From the NCBI GenBank assembly GCA_963693365.1, contig CAVNZM010000015.1, forward strand, positions 1,240,001 to 1,304,000: a stretch of DNA of 64,000 bases, in the 5' to 3' direction. The notes beneath the pieces are model-generated. The model made no database searches, had not been told where the DNA came from, and was given only the letters and a program-made list of their open reading frames with translations. A program made the translations under genes and the position numbers. Shown here one piece after another: positions 1 through 29,790 of this stretch. Numbering within the stretch: position 1 is the first letter of the stretch; the number at the start of each line of letters is the position of its first letter. Source of the DNA: Amoebidium appalachense (taxonomy: Eukaryota > Ichthyosporea).

Positions 1-330
1 GAGATCGGATGATAACCGGCTAAAAAAATCCAATAATTGATAATAATTTACAAAAATAAAAAACATAAACCCAATAACCATAACCCTATGTGTGTCTGGG
101 CCCTAAATGGGGGGGCTGCCGCCCCCCCAACCCCCCGCTAAGGGGCCTGACGGCCCCTTTATGTCGCTTGGGGATCGAATCGTTCTCCCCTGATTTTACG
201 TCATCGGATCGTGTTTTGTCCAATCAGGTGCGCGGGGACTTCCGGCGTATGGACTTAGGTGGGGGGGGGGCGGAAGGAGGTCAACAGAGGATTGTGGGAG
301 AGAACGCTAGAGGAGGGGAGGGTGTGTGTT

Positions 331-361
<31 letters not shown>

Positions 362-796
362 AGGGGGGGGGAGGGGGGGAGGGAGGGGGGGGGACCTCTC
401 AATTGTATGATGCTGAACCCGACTCTTATCTTTCACGAAAATTCAAAATCTCTCAAGCCATGCTACCTCAACCCCTTTTACTAATTTTCCCTCACGTTTA
501 AAAACTCATTTACCCTACCCTACTTCCCTCCCCCCCGCCCCACCCCCCTCCCCCCGGTTCTTTTTGCCCTGCACACAACACACCACCAACCAACATAGAA
601 CTCTTCGTTGATTTGTGTGCATGTGGGCTTCGTGTTTATGATCGTAAGCATGTATTAAATAGTTATTGCAATAAGGAATGCATTTTTGAGAACAAACCCC
701 CTCTTTTCTCTCATTCATTGCAACTTTTTTGTTCTCTCCGCCTCTTCCCCCCTTCCCCCCCTCCCCCTCCCCCCCCCCCCCCCCCCGGATATTTAC

Positions 797-839
<43 letters not shown>

Positions 840-842
840 CAG
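1..842. other. Left flank: homopolymer-rich DNA, no gene assigned
   Basis: Mostly G-rich (about 318-392) and C-rich (about 735-838) low-complexity DNA. The SUZ-domain gene that follows lacks its first exon(s), so this stretch is either its upstream intron or includes exons I cannot recognise. A short ATG-led segment at 249 runs into poly-G after four codons and has the wrong phase to join the exon at 843. Confidence 0.5.
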
Positions 843-1371
843 TAAGTTTGACCCAAATGCCAAAGTCTTTGTGATGAAAACGGAAGATCAGGCTTCACAG
901 TTTGTTCCTCAGGTATAAAACGAACCCCCCCCCCCCCCCCCCCCCCCCCCCAAGAAAACACTTTACTGCTGGCAGAGGCTGAAGTGGAGGGGGTAGAGTT
1001 TGGGGAGGGGGGAAGGGGGTGGGTGGGTGGTGGGGGGGGGGGGGGAGGGGGGAAGTGTGGGAGGTGGGCGCCGGGGGGAGGGGGGGGGGAGGGGGGGGGG
1101 GGTATACAGGAGGAAACACGGGAACACAGTATTTGGTGTAAACGCGCGTGAATCCCTGATGACGGGTTCGGTTCTGAGTCACTTTTTTGCCTTCTTCCTC
1201 CTTTTTCTTTTAGACCGAAAGCCTGAAATATTATCTGCGTGTCTTTCCGATTCTCTGACACCCTCTATTTAAATCCTCGGGAGTACCTCCACCCACCTCA
1301 CATATACCTGCCCACATCTCAAACCTCTCGTCTCAATTCGAATCATCCGCTCATTTTGCACCCGCCCCTCC

Positions 1372-1415
<44 letters not shown>

Positions 1416-1419
1416 CAAC

Positions 1420-1493
<74 letters not shown>

Positions 1494-1518
1494 CACACAC
1501 ACACACACACACACACAA

Positions 1519-1554
<36 letters not shown>

Positions 1555-1996
1555 ACACACGCACGCACCAAACCACCACCACCCCACCACCCCCACCCCT
1601 GGCACCACCACCGCCAACTTCTCTGCTTGTCCCTACATCCCACTGAGATTGCCACCACTCACATTATAAAGTTTTATATATTGCAAAACACCACTCACAC
1701 CACCGCCACCACAGGTTAAAATCTTAAAGCGCCAATCACCATCGTCGCCAGGCAGTAGCACCGCAGCCACCGTGAGAAACATTGTGGGTGCCGTGACGTC
1801 ATCACCATCCGCCAACGCCCAAAAAACGCTAGAACAGAGGGAGCAGGATTACGCAAAGGCCCGCGCGCGAATTTTCGGCGAAAATTCAAACACCACGGGG
1901 GGCCCCAAGACTATGCAAGAGAAGGAGGAGGCTTATGCGGCGGCGAGAGCGAGAATTTTCGCTGATAGTCAACCAGGTATGTTGGGGACAGAACCC

Positions 1997-2070
<74 letters not shown>

Positions 2071-2379
2071 ACTTCTTGTGCCTCTTAAGACTATGCATAC
2101 CGTCTTGCATCTGGCTCTGCCTATCATACCTCGAGGCAGAATGACCCATAATTACTTCAAAATGCAAATGTGACTATACACGTTCCAGCAATACGTGTCA
2201 ACGTAGGCCCTCGAAGCCATTCTAGGAGATATTTACTGGTTTTTCTGGTTCTGTTCTTGTCGTTTCTTCCATGCAAGCTCGCCACCCACTAATCCATCGA
2301 TATCCATTCTCTCTCTCTCCCCCCCCCCCCTCCCCCCCCCCCCTCTTCTCCGTCCCCAACACACATACACACACACGCG

Positions 2380-2437
<58 letters not shown>

Positions 2438-2556
2438 AAACACCTGCAGCCCCAAAATCCTCTCCCAGGCTGTCAGCCAAGTTGCCTCCAAACGTCATTC
2501 GAGAGCCAGCCGGTCCGGACGGCACACGCGGGTTTAAAGCAAAGAGGAAAAACTGA
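843..2556 (+). CDS. SUZ / SUZ-C domain RNA-binding protein, SZRD1-like (5' end missing)
   Basis: Exons seen: 843-912 (preceded by cag, followed by gtataa), 1715-1976 and 2477-2556 with stop TGA. Phases agree (0 at 912/1715, 1 at 1976/2477). The middle exon opens with VKILKR and holds a SUZ core, [19 protein letters not shown], followed by a second, similar core, [16 protein letters not shown]. The last exon encodes [17 protein letters not shown], the SUZ-C signature, and ends in a basic tail. In known families SUZ binds RNA and SUZ-C is a short C-terminal localisation motif; SZRD1 is the closest small protein with both. The first exon, with [11 protein letters not shown], resembles a PAM2 motif (binding to the MLLE domain of poly(A)-binding protein), which SZRD1 lacks, so this assignment is tentative. 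The upstream start was not found. Introns hold poly-C, CA arrays and a C-then-A run. The SUZ/SUZ-C call is firm; the first exon is less so. Confidence 0.8.
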
Positions 2557-3021
2557 AACGGTTTCCCCTAATGAATGATCAACTTGAATTTTAATAGTTT
2601 GATTTTAGTTTTGTTTTTTGCCAGTGTAGATTAGTGCGCGGGGACCGGTGTGGTACCGTGTCATAATCCCGTGGATGATGTTGGGTGATGATGTACGTAG
2701 GCGGTGTGGTCGTTTGTCTGGTGTGTTCTTGCCTCCATACTCCCCCCCCCCCCCCCCCCCCCCCACCCACCCACCCACACACAAGCTGACAACACGTGCA
2801 CATAAACATGTTTCGAGAGAAACTCAACCGATTGGAGGGAGGGGGGAGAGGGGGGGGGAGAGAGGGGGGGGGGAGGGGGGAGTCGTTCATGAATTACACT
2901 TGTCAAATTCTTTGTATTTTAGCGAATGCTTTTCCAAGGCTTGGTGGTTCTACTAGTACGTCTTACTGGTATCACAGCATGTAGCACCGACATGCACACA
3001 CACACACGCGCACGCACACGC

Positions 3022-3061
<40 letters not shown>

Positions 3062-4544
3062 ACACACAAGCACAGCAGATGTATATATGGAAGGTAACGT
3101 CTTTCTCCAGGCCTGCTGGGAAAGGAAAGACAAAGCAAGACATTGAACACACACTCTTCCTTGTTCAACAAGCCATTGAAAGTGCAATATAAATATAAAT
3201 TGACTAGTGTTGCATAATTTGTCAAGAGGGGCTCACATAGACTAAATACACGCACCGAAGGCTTATTTCACGTTAATCACATTGATTCTGCAGCTGGAAA
3301 AATCGGGGGGGGGGGGGGGCTTATGGAGCCTCGGAGCATGGGCAAATGTGTGAAAAGACTGAAGAGCAAAGAAAGAAAGAAAGAAAGATGTTTATTAATC
3401 TACAAGGGGTGTCTTCGTTTAGGCGAGATCCCAACGAGATCCACTCATGGGGATGCCCGGAGGGGGGAAGGGGGGAAGAGGGGGGGGGATAGGCCCGAGC
3501 TCTAATAAATATTCAACACCCAGCTTCGGTCTGGGATGTGACTCAAGCTGGTATATGCCATGATGCACATTTCCACACTTACCCAAAGTCATATGATGAT
3601 CCACTTGCATATCTCAACTTAGGATCCATTTATTTGCACAGCCGTTAATTGGCAGGGAGGAAACCGTTCACGTATATATACCCAGACACATGTAAGCAAT
3701 ATCTCCTGTGCACCTTATTGTTTAGCTGGTTTATGCGAAGTCTCCCGTGTATAAGCATAATACGCTGTAGGGTCTGAATCATTACTATGCCTACATATTT
3801 GAGCAGAGCATTCGGCCTGTACACCAACCAACGCACCACACAACACAAAACACACACCTACAACACATTTGAAAAAACCCATACAACACAAACGATGTAA
3901 CAACAACCTTAGTACTTGTATACAAATACACATTGTAAAATATTAATCTTAGATTAGTTCGTTGTGTCAGGTATCCTACGTGCATGCCGGATACAGGTAG
4001 GGAGGTGGGTGGGGCAAACCACATGCGTATGGTTGTGTATTAGGGATATTTCTGCTCTCTATTGCTCATGAGATGTTTACACATTGCTGATGTTTAATAC
4101 CTAAAATGTTTACGTTTGCACACCAATACATGTCCTGTGTCCTGCACCGTGTTTCTCATCGTAGCTATAGGTGTGCTTCGTCACCTGTCTTGCATCCCCC
4201 ATCCCGCATTCCCTCCCTTCATTCCCCCCCCCCCTCCCCCCCCCCCCCCCCCCCCCCCACCCACCCACCCACCCACACAAACACACACACACACACACAC
4301 ACACATACATACACACACCACACACACACACAAATTAAATAAATAAATAAATAGAAAAGAAAAAGAAAAAAGAAAAGTAAAAAATAAAAAGAAAAAACCA
4401 CCACCACCACCCCACCCCACCACCACCACGGGCTGCACCAATTTGAAGATACTAAAATGCACGTTCATGCAGAAGCGAACCCGATAGGGGAAACAAAGAG
4501 AAACAACGACACGGAAAACCAACAAGGAAAGAAAAAGGGAGGGG

Positions 4545-4575
<31 letters not shown>

Positions 4576-5065
4576 GGGGGGGGGGGGATGCCTATCCATA
4601 AGCATAGCGTTTCCCCCCTTGCCGGTTGTTTCCACCCTGCCAGCTGTGTGAATACATGGAGTAAGTATAGGTACTATGATAACGGTGGATATACAACAGA
4701 AAATTTGAAGAAAATTTGAAAAATCAATACATATGATGGTTGGTTTAGACCTCTTGGGGTACAAAAAGTTGAAGAATTTAGAAAAATTCGATCATATACG
4801 ATTGAATATTTCTATATTTTCAGTGTGTATGTGGTGGAAATAAATACCCTTTTGAATATAAGTGGTGAATAATCGTTAGTGGTAGACATGTGGTGTGTTT
4901 AAAAATATATGGTGAGAAGTTAGGATATCTACTGTGCTTGATATGCCCATAATTCTCATTATATCAGATATACATGTGAGGATGTTAGAGCACTATCCGC
5001 AATTTCATTAATCCATATGGTGGACATATCAGGAAGAAATACCAGATATATCTCTGTATCTATTT
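2557..5065. other. Tail-to-tail intergenic region between the SUZ gene and the XRN gene
   Basis: No gene recognised. It holds poly-C near 2743-2764, CA arrays near 3020-3070 and 4280-4330, poly-C at 4224-4258 and an A-then-G run near 4546-4587. The AT-rich stretch 4690-5060 is probably 3'-flanking DNA of the XRN gene. Confidence 0.5.
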
Positions 5066-21610
<16,545 letters not shown>

Positions 21611-22762
21611 TCTCTACGTATTGTGTCGGTGGCGGGAGGGGTTTAAGCCCACCCAAAGCCACACAGCAAGGTTAAACTTGTTTTGACTAAAGACGTTTGT
21701 GTGAGTGCATCTCTGGTCCGCAAAGCAAAAGCTTTGCAAAGTTATGACCCCTTTATTCCAAAGCGAGTCCGCACGCCCTTCCTGCTATCTCTCACTCCTC
21801 GAAATGAAACATGGGATCATAACACACTAAATCTGCCTGATAAACAAGCTTGTAACGTCCACCTTGACAGAGTTCTATGTACATGTACATGTGGAGACAT
21901 CGACTCATTAATCACTCTGCCAAATTCTGTCCCACAATCAAATGCATTTCCAGTGTGAATGACTTTTCCAGAGGAGGGTAAAAATCCTCTTATGCACTAC
22001 AGACGAGCAAATCCCTCCGCGGGGAAGTGGCACAAGTCTACATTTCCGCCTCTAGTTCGTCTCAGACGGAGGTCATAGGGACTCCACCCGGAAGGCATAA
22101 CTCTGTGGCCTCATCTGGACTAAAATCACCCTGCACATTTGTTGAGAAACTAATTAGCCTATTTGCAGAAAACACACTTGCTCCATTCGTTATATATCAA
22201 CTTGTTCACCTCACATCACATCGTTCTCCTAATATCACACACCACATCGTTGTGACTTTTGATCATTGTTGTTGAGCTAACGCTGAAGTTTAATCCAAAA
22301 AGCCCGCTCATTACTCATCACGCCACACATACTTAGACTCACCTCATACGCCTCGATTTCGTGCTCAAACGAGCAAAACCTGCTTGCTTTTCTGATCTTC
22401 GTTCATACATTCTTCCTTAGACGCGTTCAATTAAACAAACTGAGAACACACCTCAAGCCGCAGGCCTCTACATAGCAAACCTGTTTGCATGGCCGTCTTT
22501 CTATCAACCTGCCCTAAAAACGACGAAAGGACAACCTGAACTTGCAAAGCTCGCCCCTACCGGCAACTGCACTTTCATGTGAACACCATTACAGCCATAC
22601 TGAAAACGGAACAGCCCTTTAGGCTAAAAAATTAAACTCTACAGAATAATCTTTCCGCTTGCGGACAGGTTTGCTCAGTGTAGCAACGCATTAGGGAGAG
22701 AAGCTCTCTTGCTATCATTTACAAGCTTGGTCGCAGTCAACATCTATTACACGCATCCAAAA
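21611..22762. other. Head-to-head intergenic region (XRN / DUF924), candidate shared promoter
   Basis: The start codons of the minus-strand XRN gene (21610) and the plus-strand DUF924 gene (22763) face each other across 1.15 kb. Unlike almost everything around it, this stretch has no long homopolymer or dinucleotide array, which fits a promoter region kept free of repeats. I see no convincing TATA box or named site. Open frames here (such as 21683-21958) show no family features. Confidence 0.45.
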
Positions 22763-24719
22763 ATGCTTGGCCCACTAGTTTCCCTCCCTGTGCGTTTCAT
22801 CCAGCTCCGCCGCACCATGCAGAGAGCTGCTTCTACCTGTGTGCCTGCAGGGTATGGTGTCTCGCTGGCGGTCAGAGGCATACACATTGCCCCGTGTGCA
22901 ACCAATACAGGCATTAAATACCACACATACAAAACAACAGCGAGCAAGAGCTACAGTTCCAAGGCCGGCAACCCTTTGAGGTAAGGGTCAGGATCACGTC
23001 GTGCAGCAGAGCTCGAGACACATCTTCAATAGAATGTATATACGAATGCACCGTTAGAACTGTTTAGGTACATATAAAGAAAAACAAATCTTTTCCTCCG
23101 GTTTTCCCTTTTTTCCGTCTTTTTTTTCCCCTTTGTCTTTTCCCCCGCTCTTGGTGCACAGCCTCAGTCTCAGACTCGCAAGTTATGCAGTCGTGGTCTA
23201 CGCGCTCACTGATTGGTCACGGCTATTGTTAGCCAAATATAGCTACATTTTGGTGCTAGTCAGTCTTTTGATTGGTAGTCCGATTGAAATGGCGGGATGA
23301 TAAGCCAATAAAATGCCCCCTGTGTCATGCACAAAAATATTTGGCGACAAGTGCACAAAGAGCTCAGGCATAAAAGTTCACCAAGGTTTTTTTTTGGCTT
23401 CCATTTGTTTTGCTCCCTGTTACGGCACAACTCTATTGGTGTAAATGATGACCGCATCTAAGTGAGTGTGAACGGAACTGGGACATTCGAAATTAGCAGC
23501 ATGCGTTCTATTATGATCTCAAAACACACATGCTAACCGAACACCTTGAAAATGGAAGGAACTAACTTGTGACAAACAGGCACACCACACAGTCAACATT
23601 TGAACATGCACGTTGGGCCTTCTTTGCACAAGTAGCTTACGCTTTGTTGCCGGTGTGTACATGAGCACTCTGTTACAGATGAGCTCTAAGCCAGTGCGAG
23701 GACGTATACTTAGGAAGCACTAGCATATGACACTCAGACATGCACGATGTAGACCCAAGTTCTTCTTAACACACAAGCTATTCACCTGCAGAAAATACAG
23801 ACCGAAGCAAAAATCATATTGCCCTGTTCTGAGATGATCCAGGTTGTGTGAGGCAACTTGCTTGTTGGAGCTGTAGGCAGGCCAGTTGTCTTAAACAGGT
23901 ACAAATGTTGTGCATCTTTTCGTTTTCTCACCTGTGCCTACCCACCCACCAGTGTTGTGGCGCCCCAGGAGGTGCTTGATTTCTGGTTCCAGGCCGGCAC
24001 AAACACCTTCAATGGACCCCTGTGGTTTGGTTCAAGTGCGCAGATTGATGAACTGGTGAAGGAGAAATTCGGGGCCACGGTGGAGGCCGCACTGAAAGGT
24101 GTGTGGGTTCACGTGTTAGCCGATAAGGGAAAGGTTGGGGGGGGGGGGGGGGGGGGGGGGTTGGGGGTTGGGGGCTGTGGCTGTTATGGGTAGGTGGGAT
24201 GGACGGAAGGCAGGGAGAGTGGGCGAGGGAGGAGGGGGTTAAGGGGGGGAGGGGGGAGGGTAGAGGGAGCATGTGGGTGGGTGGTTGGTGGGAAACGGGT
24301 TGCATTGGGACCTGGGGGTTTGGAGTGGATGCAAGAAGGGGATGACGAGGGAGGGGTTGTGTTGTGTGTTTGTCACGTGGGGCAGGCAGAGAAGGGGGGG
24401 GGGAGGGGGGGGTAGCAGGGACGTTGATGGGTAAGAGTTATGCAGGTGTCTTTGTGTCTGTGCTTTCAAACGTTTTTGTACTTGCCTCTGTCTCTTCGGT
24501 GAAAAGTTTTGGTGGTGGCCCAGTTGCAGAAAAGGGGAGGGTGGGGGGTGGGGGGGAAAGAACGGGACGGGGGGAATTTGAAGGCTTAAGGGGGGAAGGG
24601 GAGGGGGGGGGAGGGAGGGGGAGGAGGACCCCTGTGCCGTGCCTGTAATAGGTCTTGTTTATATTGGGCCTCATTTATAACATGGGTGGGTGGCTGTGTT
24701 TGTTGGGGGAGCGCGCGCG

Positions 24720-24750
<31 letters not shown>

Positions 24751-25033
24751 TATCGTACAATAGAACCCGTTACGGTAGCTGCAAAGGGTCTGGGGGGGTA
24801 GCTTGGAGTACCTTGCATTTACTTATATAATTGTGTTTCTCACGCTCTCTACCGCAGGAGATCTGAAGGATTGGGAGGAGAAGCCAAAGTCACTGCTTGC
24901 AGAGGTTGTCCTTCTTGACCAGGTATCTTTTGCATTCCTTCCCCTTTCCCCCTCCCCTCTCTCTCTCCCTCCATCCCTCCCTCCATCCCTCCCTCTCTCT
25001 CTCTGCCTCCCTCCCTCCCTCTCTCTCTCTCCT

Positions 25034-25095
<62 letters not shown>

Positions 25096-25983
25096 CCCCC
25101 CTCCCCCCCCCTCTCTCTCCCTTGCGGTCATTCTCTCCCCCCTCCCACCCCCCCCCACCCCCGTCCCCGCCCCCTCACCTCTCACCCCCTCTCATCCTTG
25201 ACTCTTCTTCGTCAATTGTGCCCGAACCCTGCACCTCTAACCAACAGACCCATTATAGATGTAGGTATGAAAGGTATGTCCTACCAAATTTCGAACACGC
25301 CAAAGTCAAGCATTGATCTAAATCAGGACAATCTTTTAAGGGGGTATCTTTTAGGCCAAATTCATAGGTCCATTCGGGTAAGGCCAAAATGCTTTTTGAT
25401 GCGCACCTTGCCAATCACAAAGCTTAAATCTCTTTCGGGTCTGACCGGACGCGGATTCCTAGAAGAAACCCCCTTTAACCCATTTTAAATTTAGGTATGA
25501 AAGGGATGTCCTACCAAATCTCGAACACACCGAAGTCAAACATGACCTAAATTATGACTATCTTTAACCATTGCCTGTTTCCATTTGCAGTTTACCCGCA
25601 TGATATACCGCGGGAAACCAGAGGCTTTCTCTGGTGACTCTTCGGCACTAGCGCTATGCAAGAAAGCAATTAGTGACACGGAGACATACAACAAGGCCTA
25701 TGCTACGATGGAGAAGGTGTTTCTGCTGGTGCCTTTTATGCACAGTGAGAAGCTGGTAGACCACGATGAAGGGTATGGGCATGGTTCTAGTTTTCTTGTT
25801 GTTTTGTTTTGTTTTCTTTTTTTGCCCGAATGGGGGGGGAGGAGGGGGGGGGGGGGGAGGGGGGGATGGGATGGGATGGGATGGGATGGGGATAGGTGTC
25901 AGGGAGGAGGGATGAGGGGGGAAGGAGGGGGGGGGGGGGGGGGTGATAGTTTGGGTAGGACGGGACGGGCGTCTCGAGAAGAA

Positions 25984-26031
<48 letters not shown>

Positions 26032-26555
26032 GTGTATTTTGTGACGGCTGTGGCTGACAGGTGTTGGGGGGAAAGGGCATGGGGGGGGGGGGGGGGGAAA
26101 GAGAAATGGATGGAACGGATCACGTCCTCTATTGTGTGCCTGTTGAGTGACAAAGCACCACCTGTCGGAATCCCCCCCTCCCCCCCCCCCCCCCCCCCCC
26201 CCCTCCCCTCGCCGTGTGTGTGTGTATGTGTGTGTGTGTGTGTCTGTGTGTGAGTTGAATGCATTATGATGAAGGCCGGCCCAACCAATCACACCACTAA
26301 AAGCACCACGAGACCGATACGCTGCCGTTTCTCAAAGCTCCCGCATACCAACCCCAGTCTAGTCTCTCTCCTCTTTGATGTTTTCTTCTGTGGACAGCTG
26401 ATAACCCTCTTTGTTTCATAAATTTGCCCCCCCCCCCCTTCCTCCTCCTCCCTCCATCCACCCACCCATTCCCCTTCTGTACATTTGCCTTCCCTTCAAG
26501 CTGTCCCATCACCGGCACTGCCACCGTCTTTCCCACAAGCCAACAACACTCACAT

Positions 26556-26587
<32 letters not shown>

Positions 26588-26680
26588 AGTGTGCGCTCAC
26601 ACACAAGCACCGAAACACCAGCGCATACATACACACATTCACAACATACAGCTACACACGCGCGCGCACACGCACACACC

Positions 26681-26733
<53 letters not shown>

Positions 26734-27495
26734 CATATCCCATATCGTAGCCACCCAGAAGTATGTTGAAGCCCAGGGTGACGAGGGAGGTGCCAAGTCA
26801 CTTGGGGGTGTTCTGAAATTTGCTGAGGAACACAGAGTAAGAACCCCCCTTTCCCCCCCCCCTGCTCCCCCCCCCCCCCCCTCCCCCTCCCCTCCCCCAC
26901 CACCAACCTCTCTCCCCGTCCTGGTCATCACAACGAATAAAACACACGACCGTCTTTCATGTCACAGTGAGAAAAACGAAGAAAAGCAAAATGATAACAA
27001 AAAAGTCGAGGAAAGGCCAAGATGCAAACGGAGACTCGAAGGAAAGTCCAATAAGTAATAATCGGTTATAATGAATTCTAAAACAGGTAGTAAAAAAGGA
27101 ACTGAGCAGAGACGACATGGGCAGTTACATACACCAGTGCCTGGAGCTGCCTGCACTGTGAGGGAAAATACTTCCACCTGAGTCAACCATTCCTTTCTTT
27201 CTTAGGGAACGCCGCTCAGATGGCGCCCAAATATCAATCTAACATTCATTTGACGTCTTAGGTAACGATTGCTCGGTTTGGGTTGTTACATCTAATCCAG
27301 ACATTCCTTTTCCCTTTTTAGGGATCATTTGTTCAGTTTTGGCGCACAACCAACTCCAGTCTAACATTCCTTTTCCTTTTTTAGGTAACCGTTGCTCGGT
27401 TTGGGCGCTACCCGCACCGCAACAAAGCCATGGGCCGTGAAACCACCCCCGAGGAAGTGGAGTATTTGGAATCAGCCAATCGCTACGGCCAATAG
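22763..27495 (+). CDS. DUF924-family protein with mitochondrial-type leader, 6 exons, 274 aa
   Basis: Exons: 22763-22980, 23953-24098, 24858-24922, 25591-25772, 26734-26836, 27385-27495; 825 nt with stop TAG and all phases consistent. Residues 1 to about 72 are rich in Arg, Lys, Ser, Thr and Ala with no acidic residues (starts MLGPLVSLPVRF), typical of a mitochondrial presequence. The rest follows the DUF924 pattern: EVLDFWFQAG, then GDLKDWEEKPKSLLAEVVLLDQ (split over exons 2-3), FTRMIYRG, FLLVPFMHSE and finally VARFGRYPHRNKAMGRETT. DUF924 members occur in bacteria and eukaryotes; they are all-helical and I know of no established biochemical role. Start choice: this ATG is the first in a frame open through the leader; a later ATG at residue 19 (MQRAAS) could serve for a shorter leader. 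The last intron carries several degenerate copies of the exon 6 acceptor. Confidence 0.92.
25259..25553 (+). repeat. Two direct ~63-bp repeats in DUF924 intron 3
   Basis: TAGGTATGAAAGGTATGTCC...GATCTAAAT (25259-25321) and TAGGTATGAAAGGGATGTCC...GACCTAAAT (25494-25553) differ at only a few positions. They bracket the dispersed repeat listed at 17285-17620. Confidence 0.8.
27185..27410 (+). repeat. ~62-bp array copying the exon 6 acceptor of the DUF924 gene
   Basis: Four degenerate copies of a T-rich tract plus TTAG plus the exon start. The copies begin GGAACGCCGCTCAG, GTAACGATTGCTCGG and GGATCATTTGTTCAG. The fourth is the real acceptor at 27384 followed by GTAACCGTTGCTCGG. Confidence 0.88.
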
Positions 27496-28307
27496 TCGTC
27501 ATGCCATTTTCTTATTGGTTACGAATCATCCAATAGGATTGGTATATGTATTGTTTTTTTTTGCTCAGATTGGCAGTGTGCTATTGTGGTCCGCAGTGAT
27601 TATTGATCGGCGGTTTGCTAGGAAGTGCACGCAAGTAATTTGAAAAAATTGTCTGTGTTTCTTTTGCGTGCTGGGAAAACCCAAGTTCCAAATATGCGAT
27701 AGATATCGTATTGCGTGTTCCAATACCAATTGAAGTCCATTTGATGATCGAAATGGAGGTGTTATCACAGTTAAATATCGTTATGTCTGGGTTGATGGTA
27801 TGTATATTAAGTTGACTGAAACCGGGTGCTAATTGGTTTCAAATCTGTTGCTTGGATTACGGATTGTTAATAGTGTGTGTGTAAATCTAATCATGGATTG
27901 ATATTTTCGCCGCTGGTGGACCTGAGTGGCAGGGTTAGTTGGACAAGACGTCACTCGTTAACGAAGAGCACCATATTTGTCATCCAAGAACACCTAAAAT
28001 TCAAAAATCATCCTTCTAAGATCTATAGCCTAGAGTAAGAGTAGAGTGAAGACACAAAAAGCACAAAATAAAGAAACAAAGAAGAATGTGATTACTCCAT
28101 GGGTAAACCGCAAACCAAAATATTACAAATAGAAACCAAAAGCCTCAAGCATGTATCCAAGCATGTTGACATTTGTTTTTTGGCACCACCACCCCATCCT
28201 GGTCATAACTTAGAACTACCCGGTAGCCAACTCGGCACCCTGCAGCAGCCGCTCCTCCCCCCCTCCCCCCCCCCCCCCCCCTGCTGCCCCATCCCCACGC
28301 AAACGCT

Positions 28308-28345
<38 letters not shown>

Positions 28346-28377
28346 TGTACACAGGCACACACAAACACACGCAAACA

Positions 28378-28419
<42 letters not shown>

Positions 28420-28450
28420 CACAGGCACACACAAACACACACAAACACAA

Positions 28451-28485
<35 letters not shown>

Positions 28486-28839
28486 AAACATTCAACACAA
28501 ATACACACACATATCACACACACACACACACTCGCATACATACACACAGACAGCAATATTGCTGGCATCTGCCGTAACTACCCTGTGCCTGACTGCTCCA
28601 ATTTGTATCGGTGTAATTGCACGATCTGAGCTTCCGCGGACTTCCGCACGCAAAGAACCTATCACTGCCATGGGGCGTTCTAATTGGGTGCAGGTACATA
28701 TGAGAGTCAATTTTCATAATGACCATGGATACCAGTGGGGTACTTTACCATCTGGGGGGGTCCTGCATGGGGTTCTTTCAGCGTCGTATTGCAGCTGACC
28801 GCTTCTAATAGCACACCAACGAGAAACATCAACTTATAA

Positions 28840-28870
<31 letters not shown>

Positions 28871-29529
28871 ATATGGCCCCCCCCCCCCCCCCCCCCAAAA
28901 AAAAAGGCCCCCACCACCGTATCATCCTCCCTCCTTGCGACTCCCGTATGTTGCGTCTAAGACTATGTATGCTTTTCATTCCTCATATCTGATCCACTCC
29001 ACTGCAGTGTTTCCCGTAAACATGATAGTGCACCACTCAAAACCATCAACCTGCCCCTTCCCCTTCCCCCCCCCCCCCCCCCCTCCCCCTTCCCCCCCCC
29101 CCCCCCCCCCCCCTCCCCCTCTCTCTCCCCACCATCCGCCCAAAACAAAAAATAAAGATAAAAAAATGCAAAAAAAAATGTAAAAAAAAAAAAAAAATGC
29201 AAAAAAGAAGTATCTTAGTCCCTGGCCATTCTACCTTCATCAACTTGTGTTTACTTGCGGTCGTGCCTACCCAATTTTCACACCTTCTCCATACGGACCC
29301 GACCCACCACCATCATAAATGTTCAAATATGTCAGAGCCAGCCACCTAAATGATGGCAGCACCGAAAGTACGCTATATTAGTTAGGATGCTATCTATGTG
29401 CTCAGCTGAGCCAAACGATTCTTCACAAACCTAACTATTAATACACTCTTTGCCCAGGATTACTACCCCAGCCATGCCGGCAGCTGCAGGAGCAATCTTA
29501 GCAGGGCTGATTCTAGATTTTGGGGTGAG

Positions 29530-29560
<31 letters not shown>

Positions 29561-29604
29561 ACGGGCAGGCCTGTTCTACAGCACTTTCGATAAATCGGCA
29601 TTTT

Positions 29605-29672
<68 letters not shown>

Positions 29673-29737
29673 TTTGTTTTTGTTTTGTTTGCCAAAATTA
29701 ACTACTCTTTGTGTTCGGTGGTCGGTGGTGGTGTCTT

Positions 29738-29790
<53 letters not shown>

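Noticed and set aside
1213-1257. Candidate extra exon of the SUZ gene ([14 protein letters not shown]) after a TTTTAG acceptor
   Set aside because: It reaches a stop codon after 14 residues and no donor restores the phase needed by the SUZ exon; direct joining 912 to 1715 fits perfectly.
22027-22275. 82-aa open frame in the XRN/DUF924 promoter region
   Set aside because: No alternative exon support or family features; position suggests 5'-flanking DNA.
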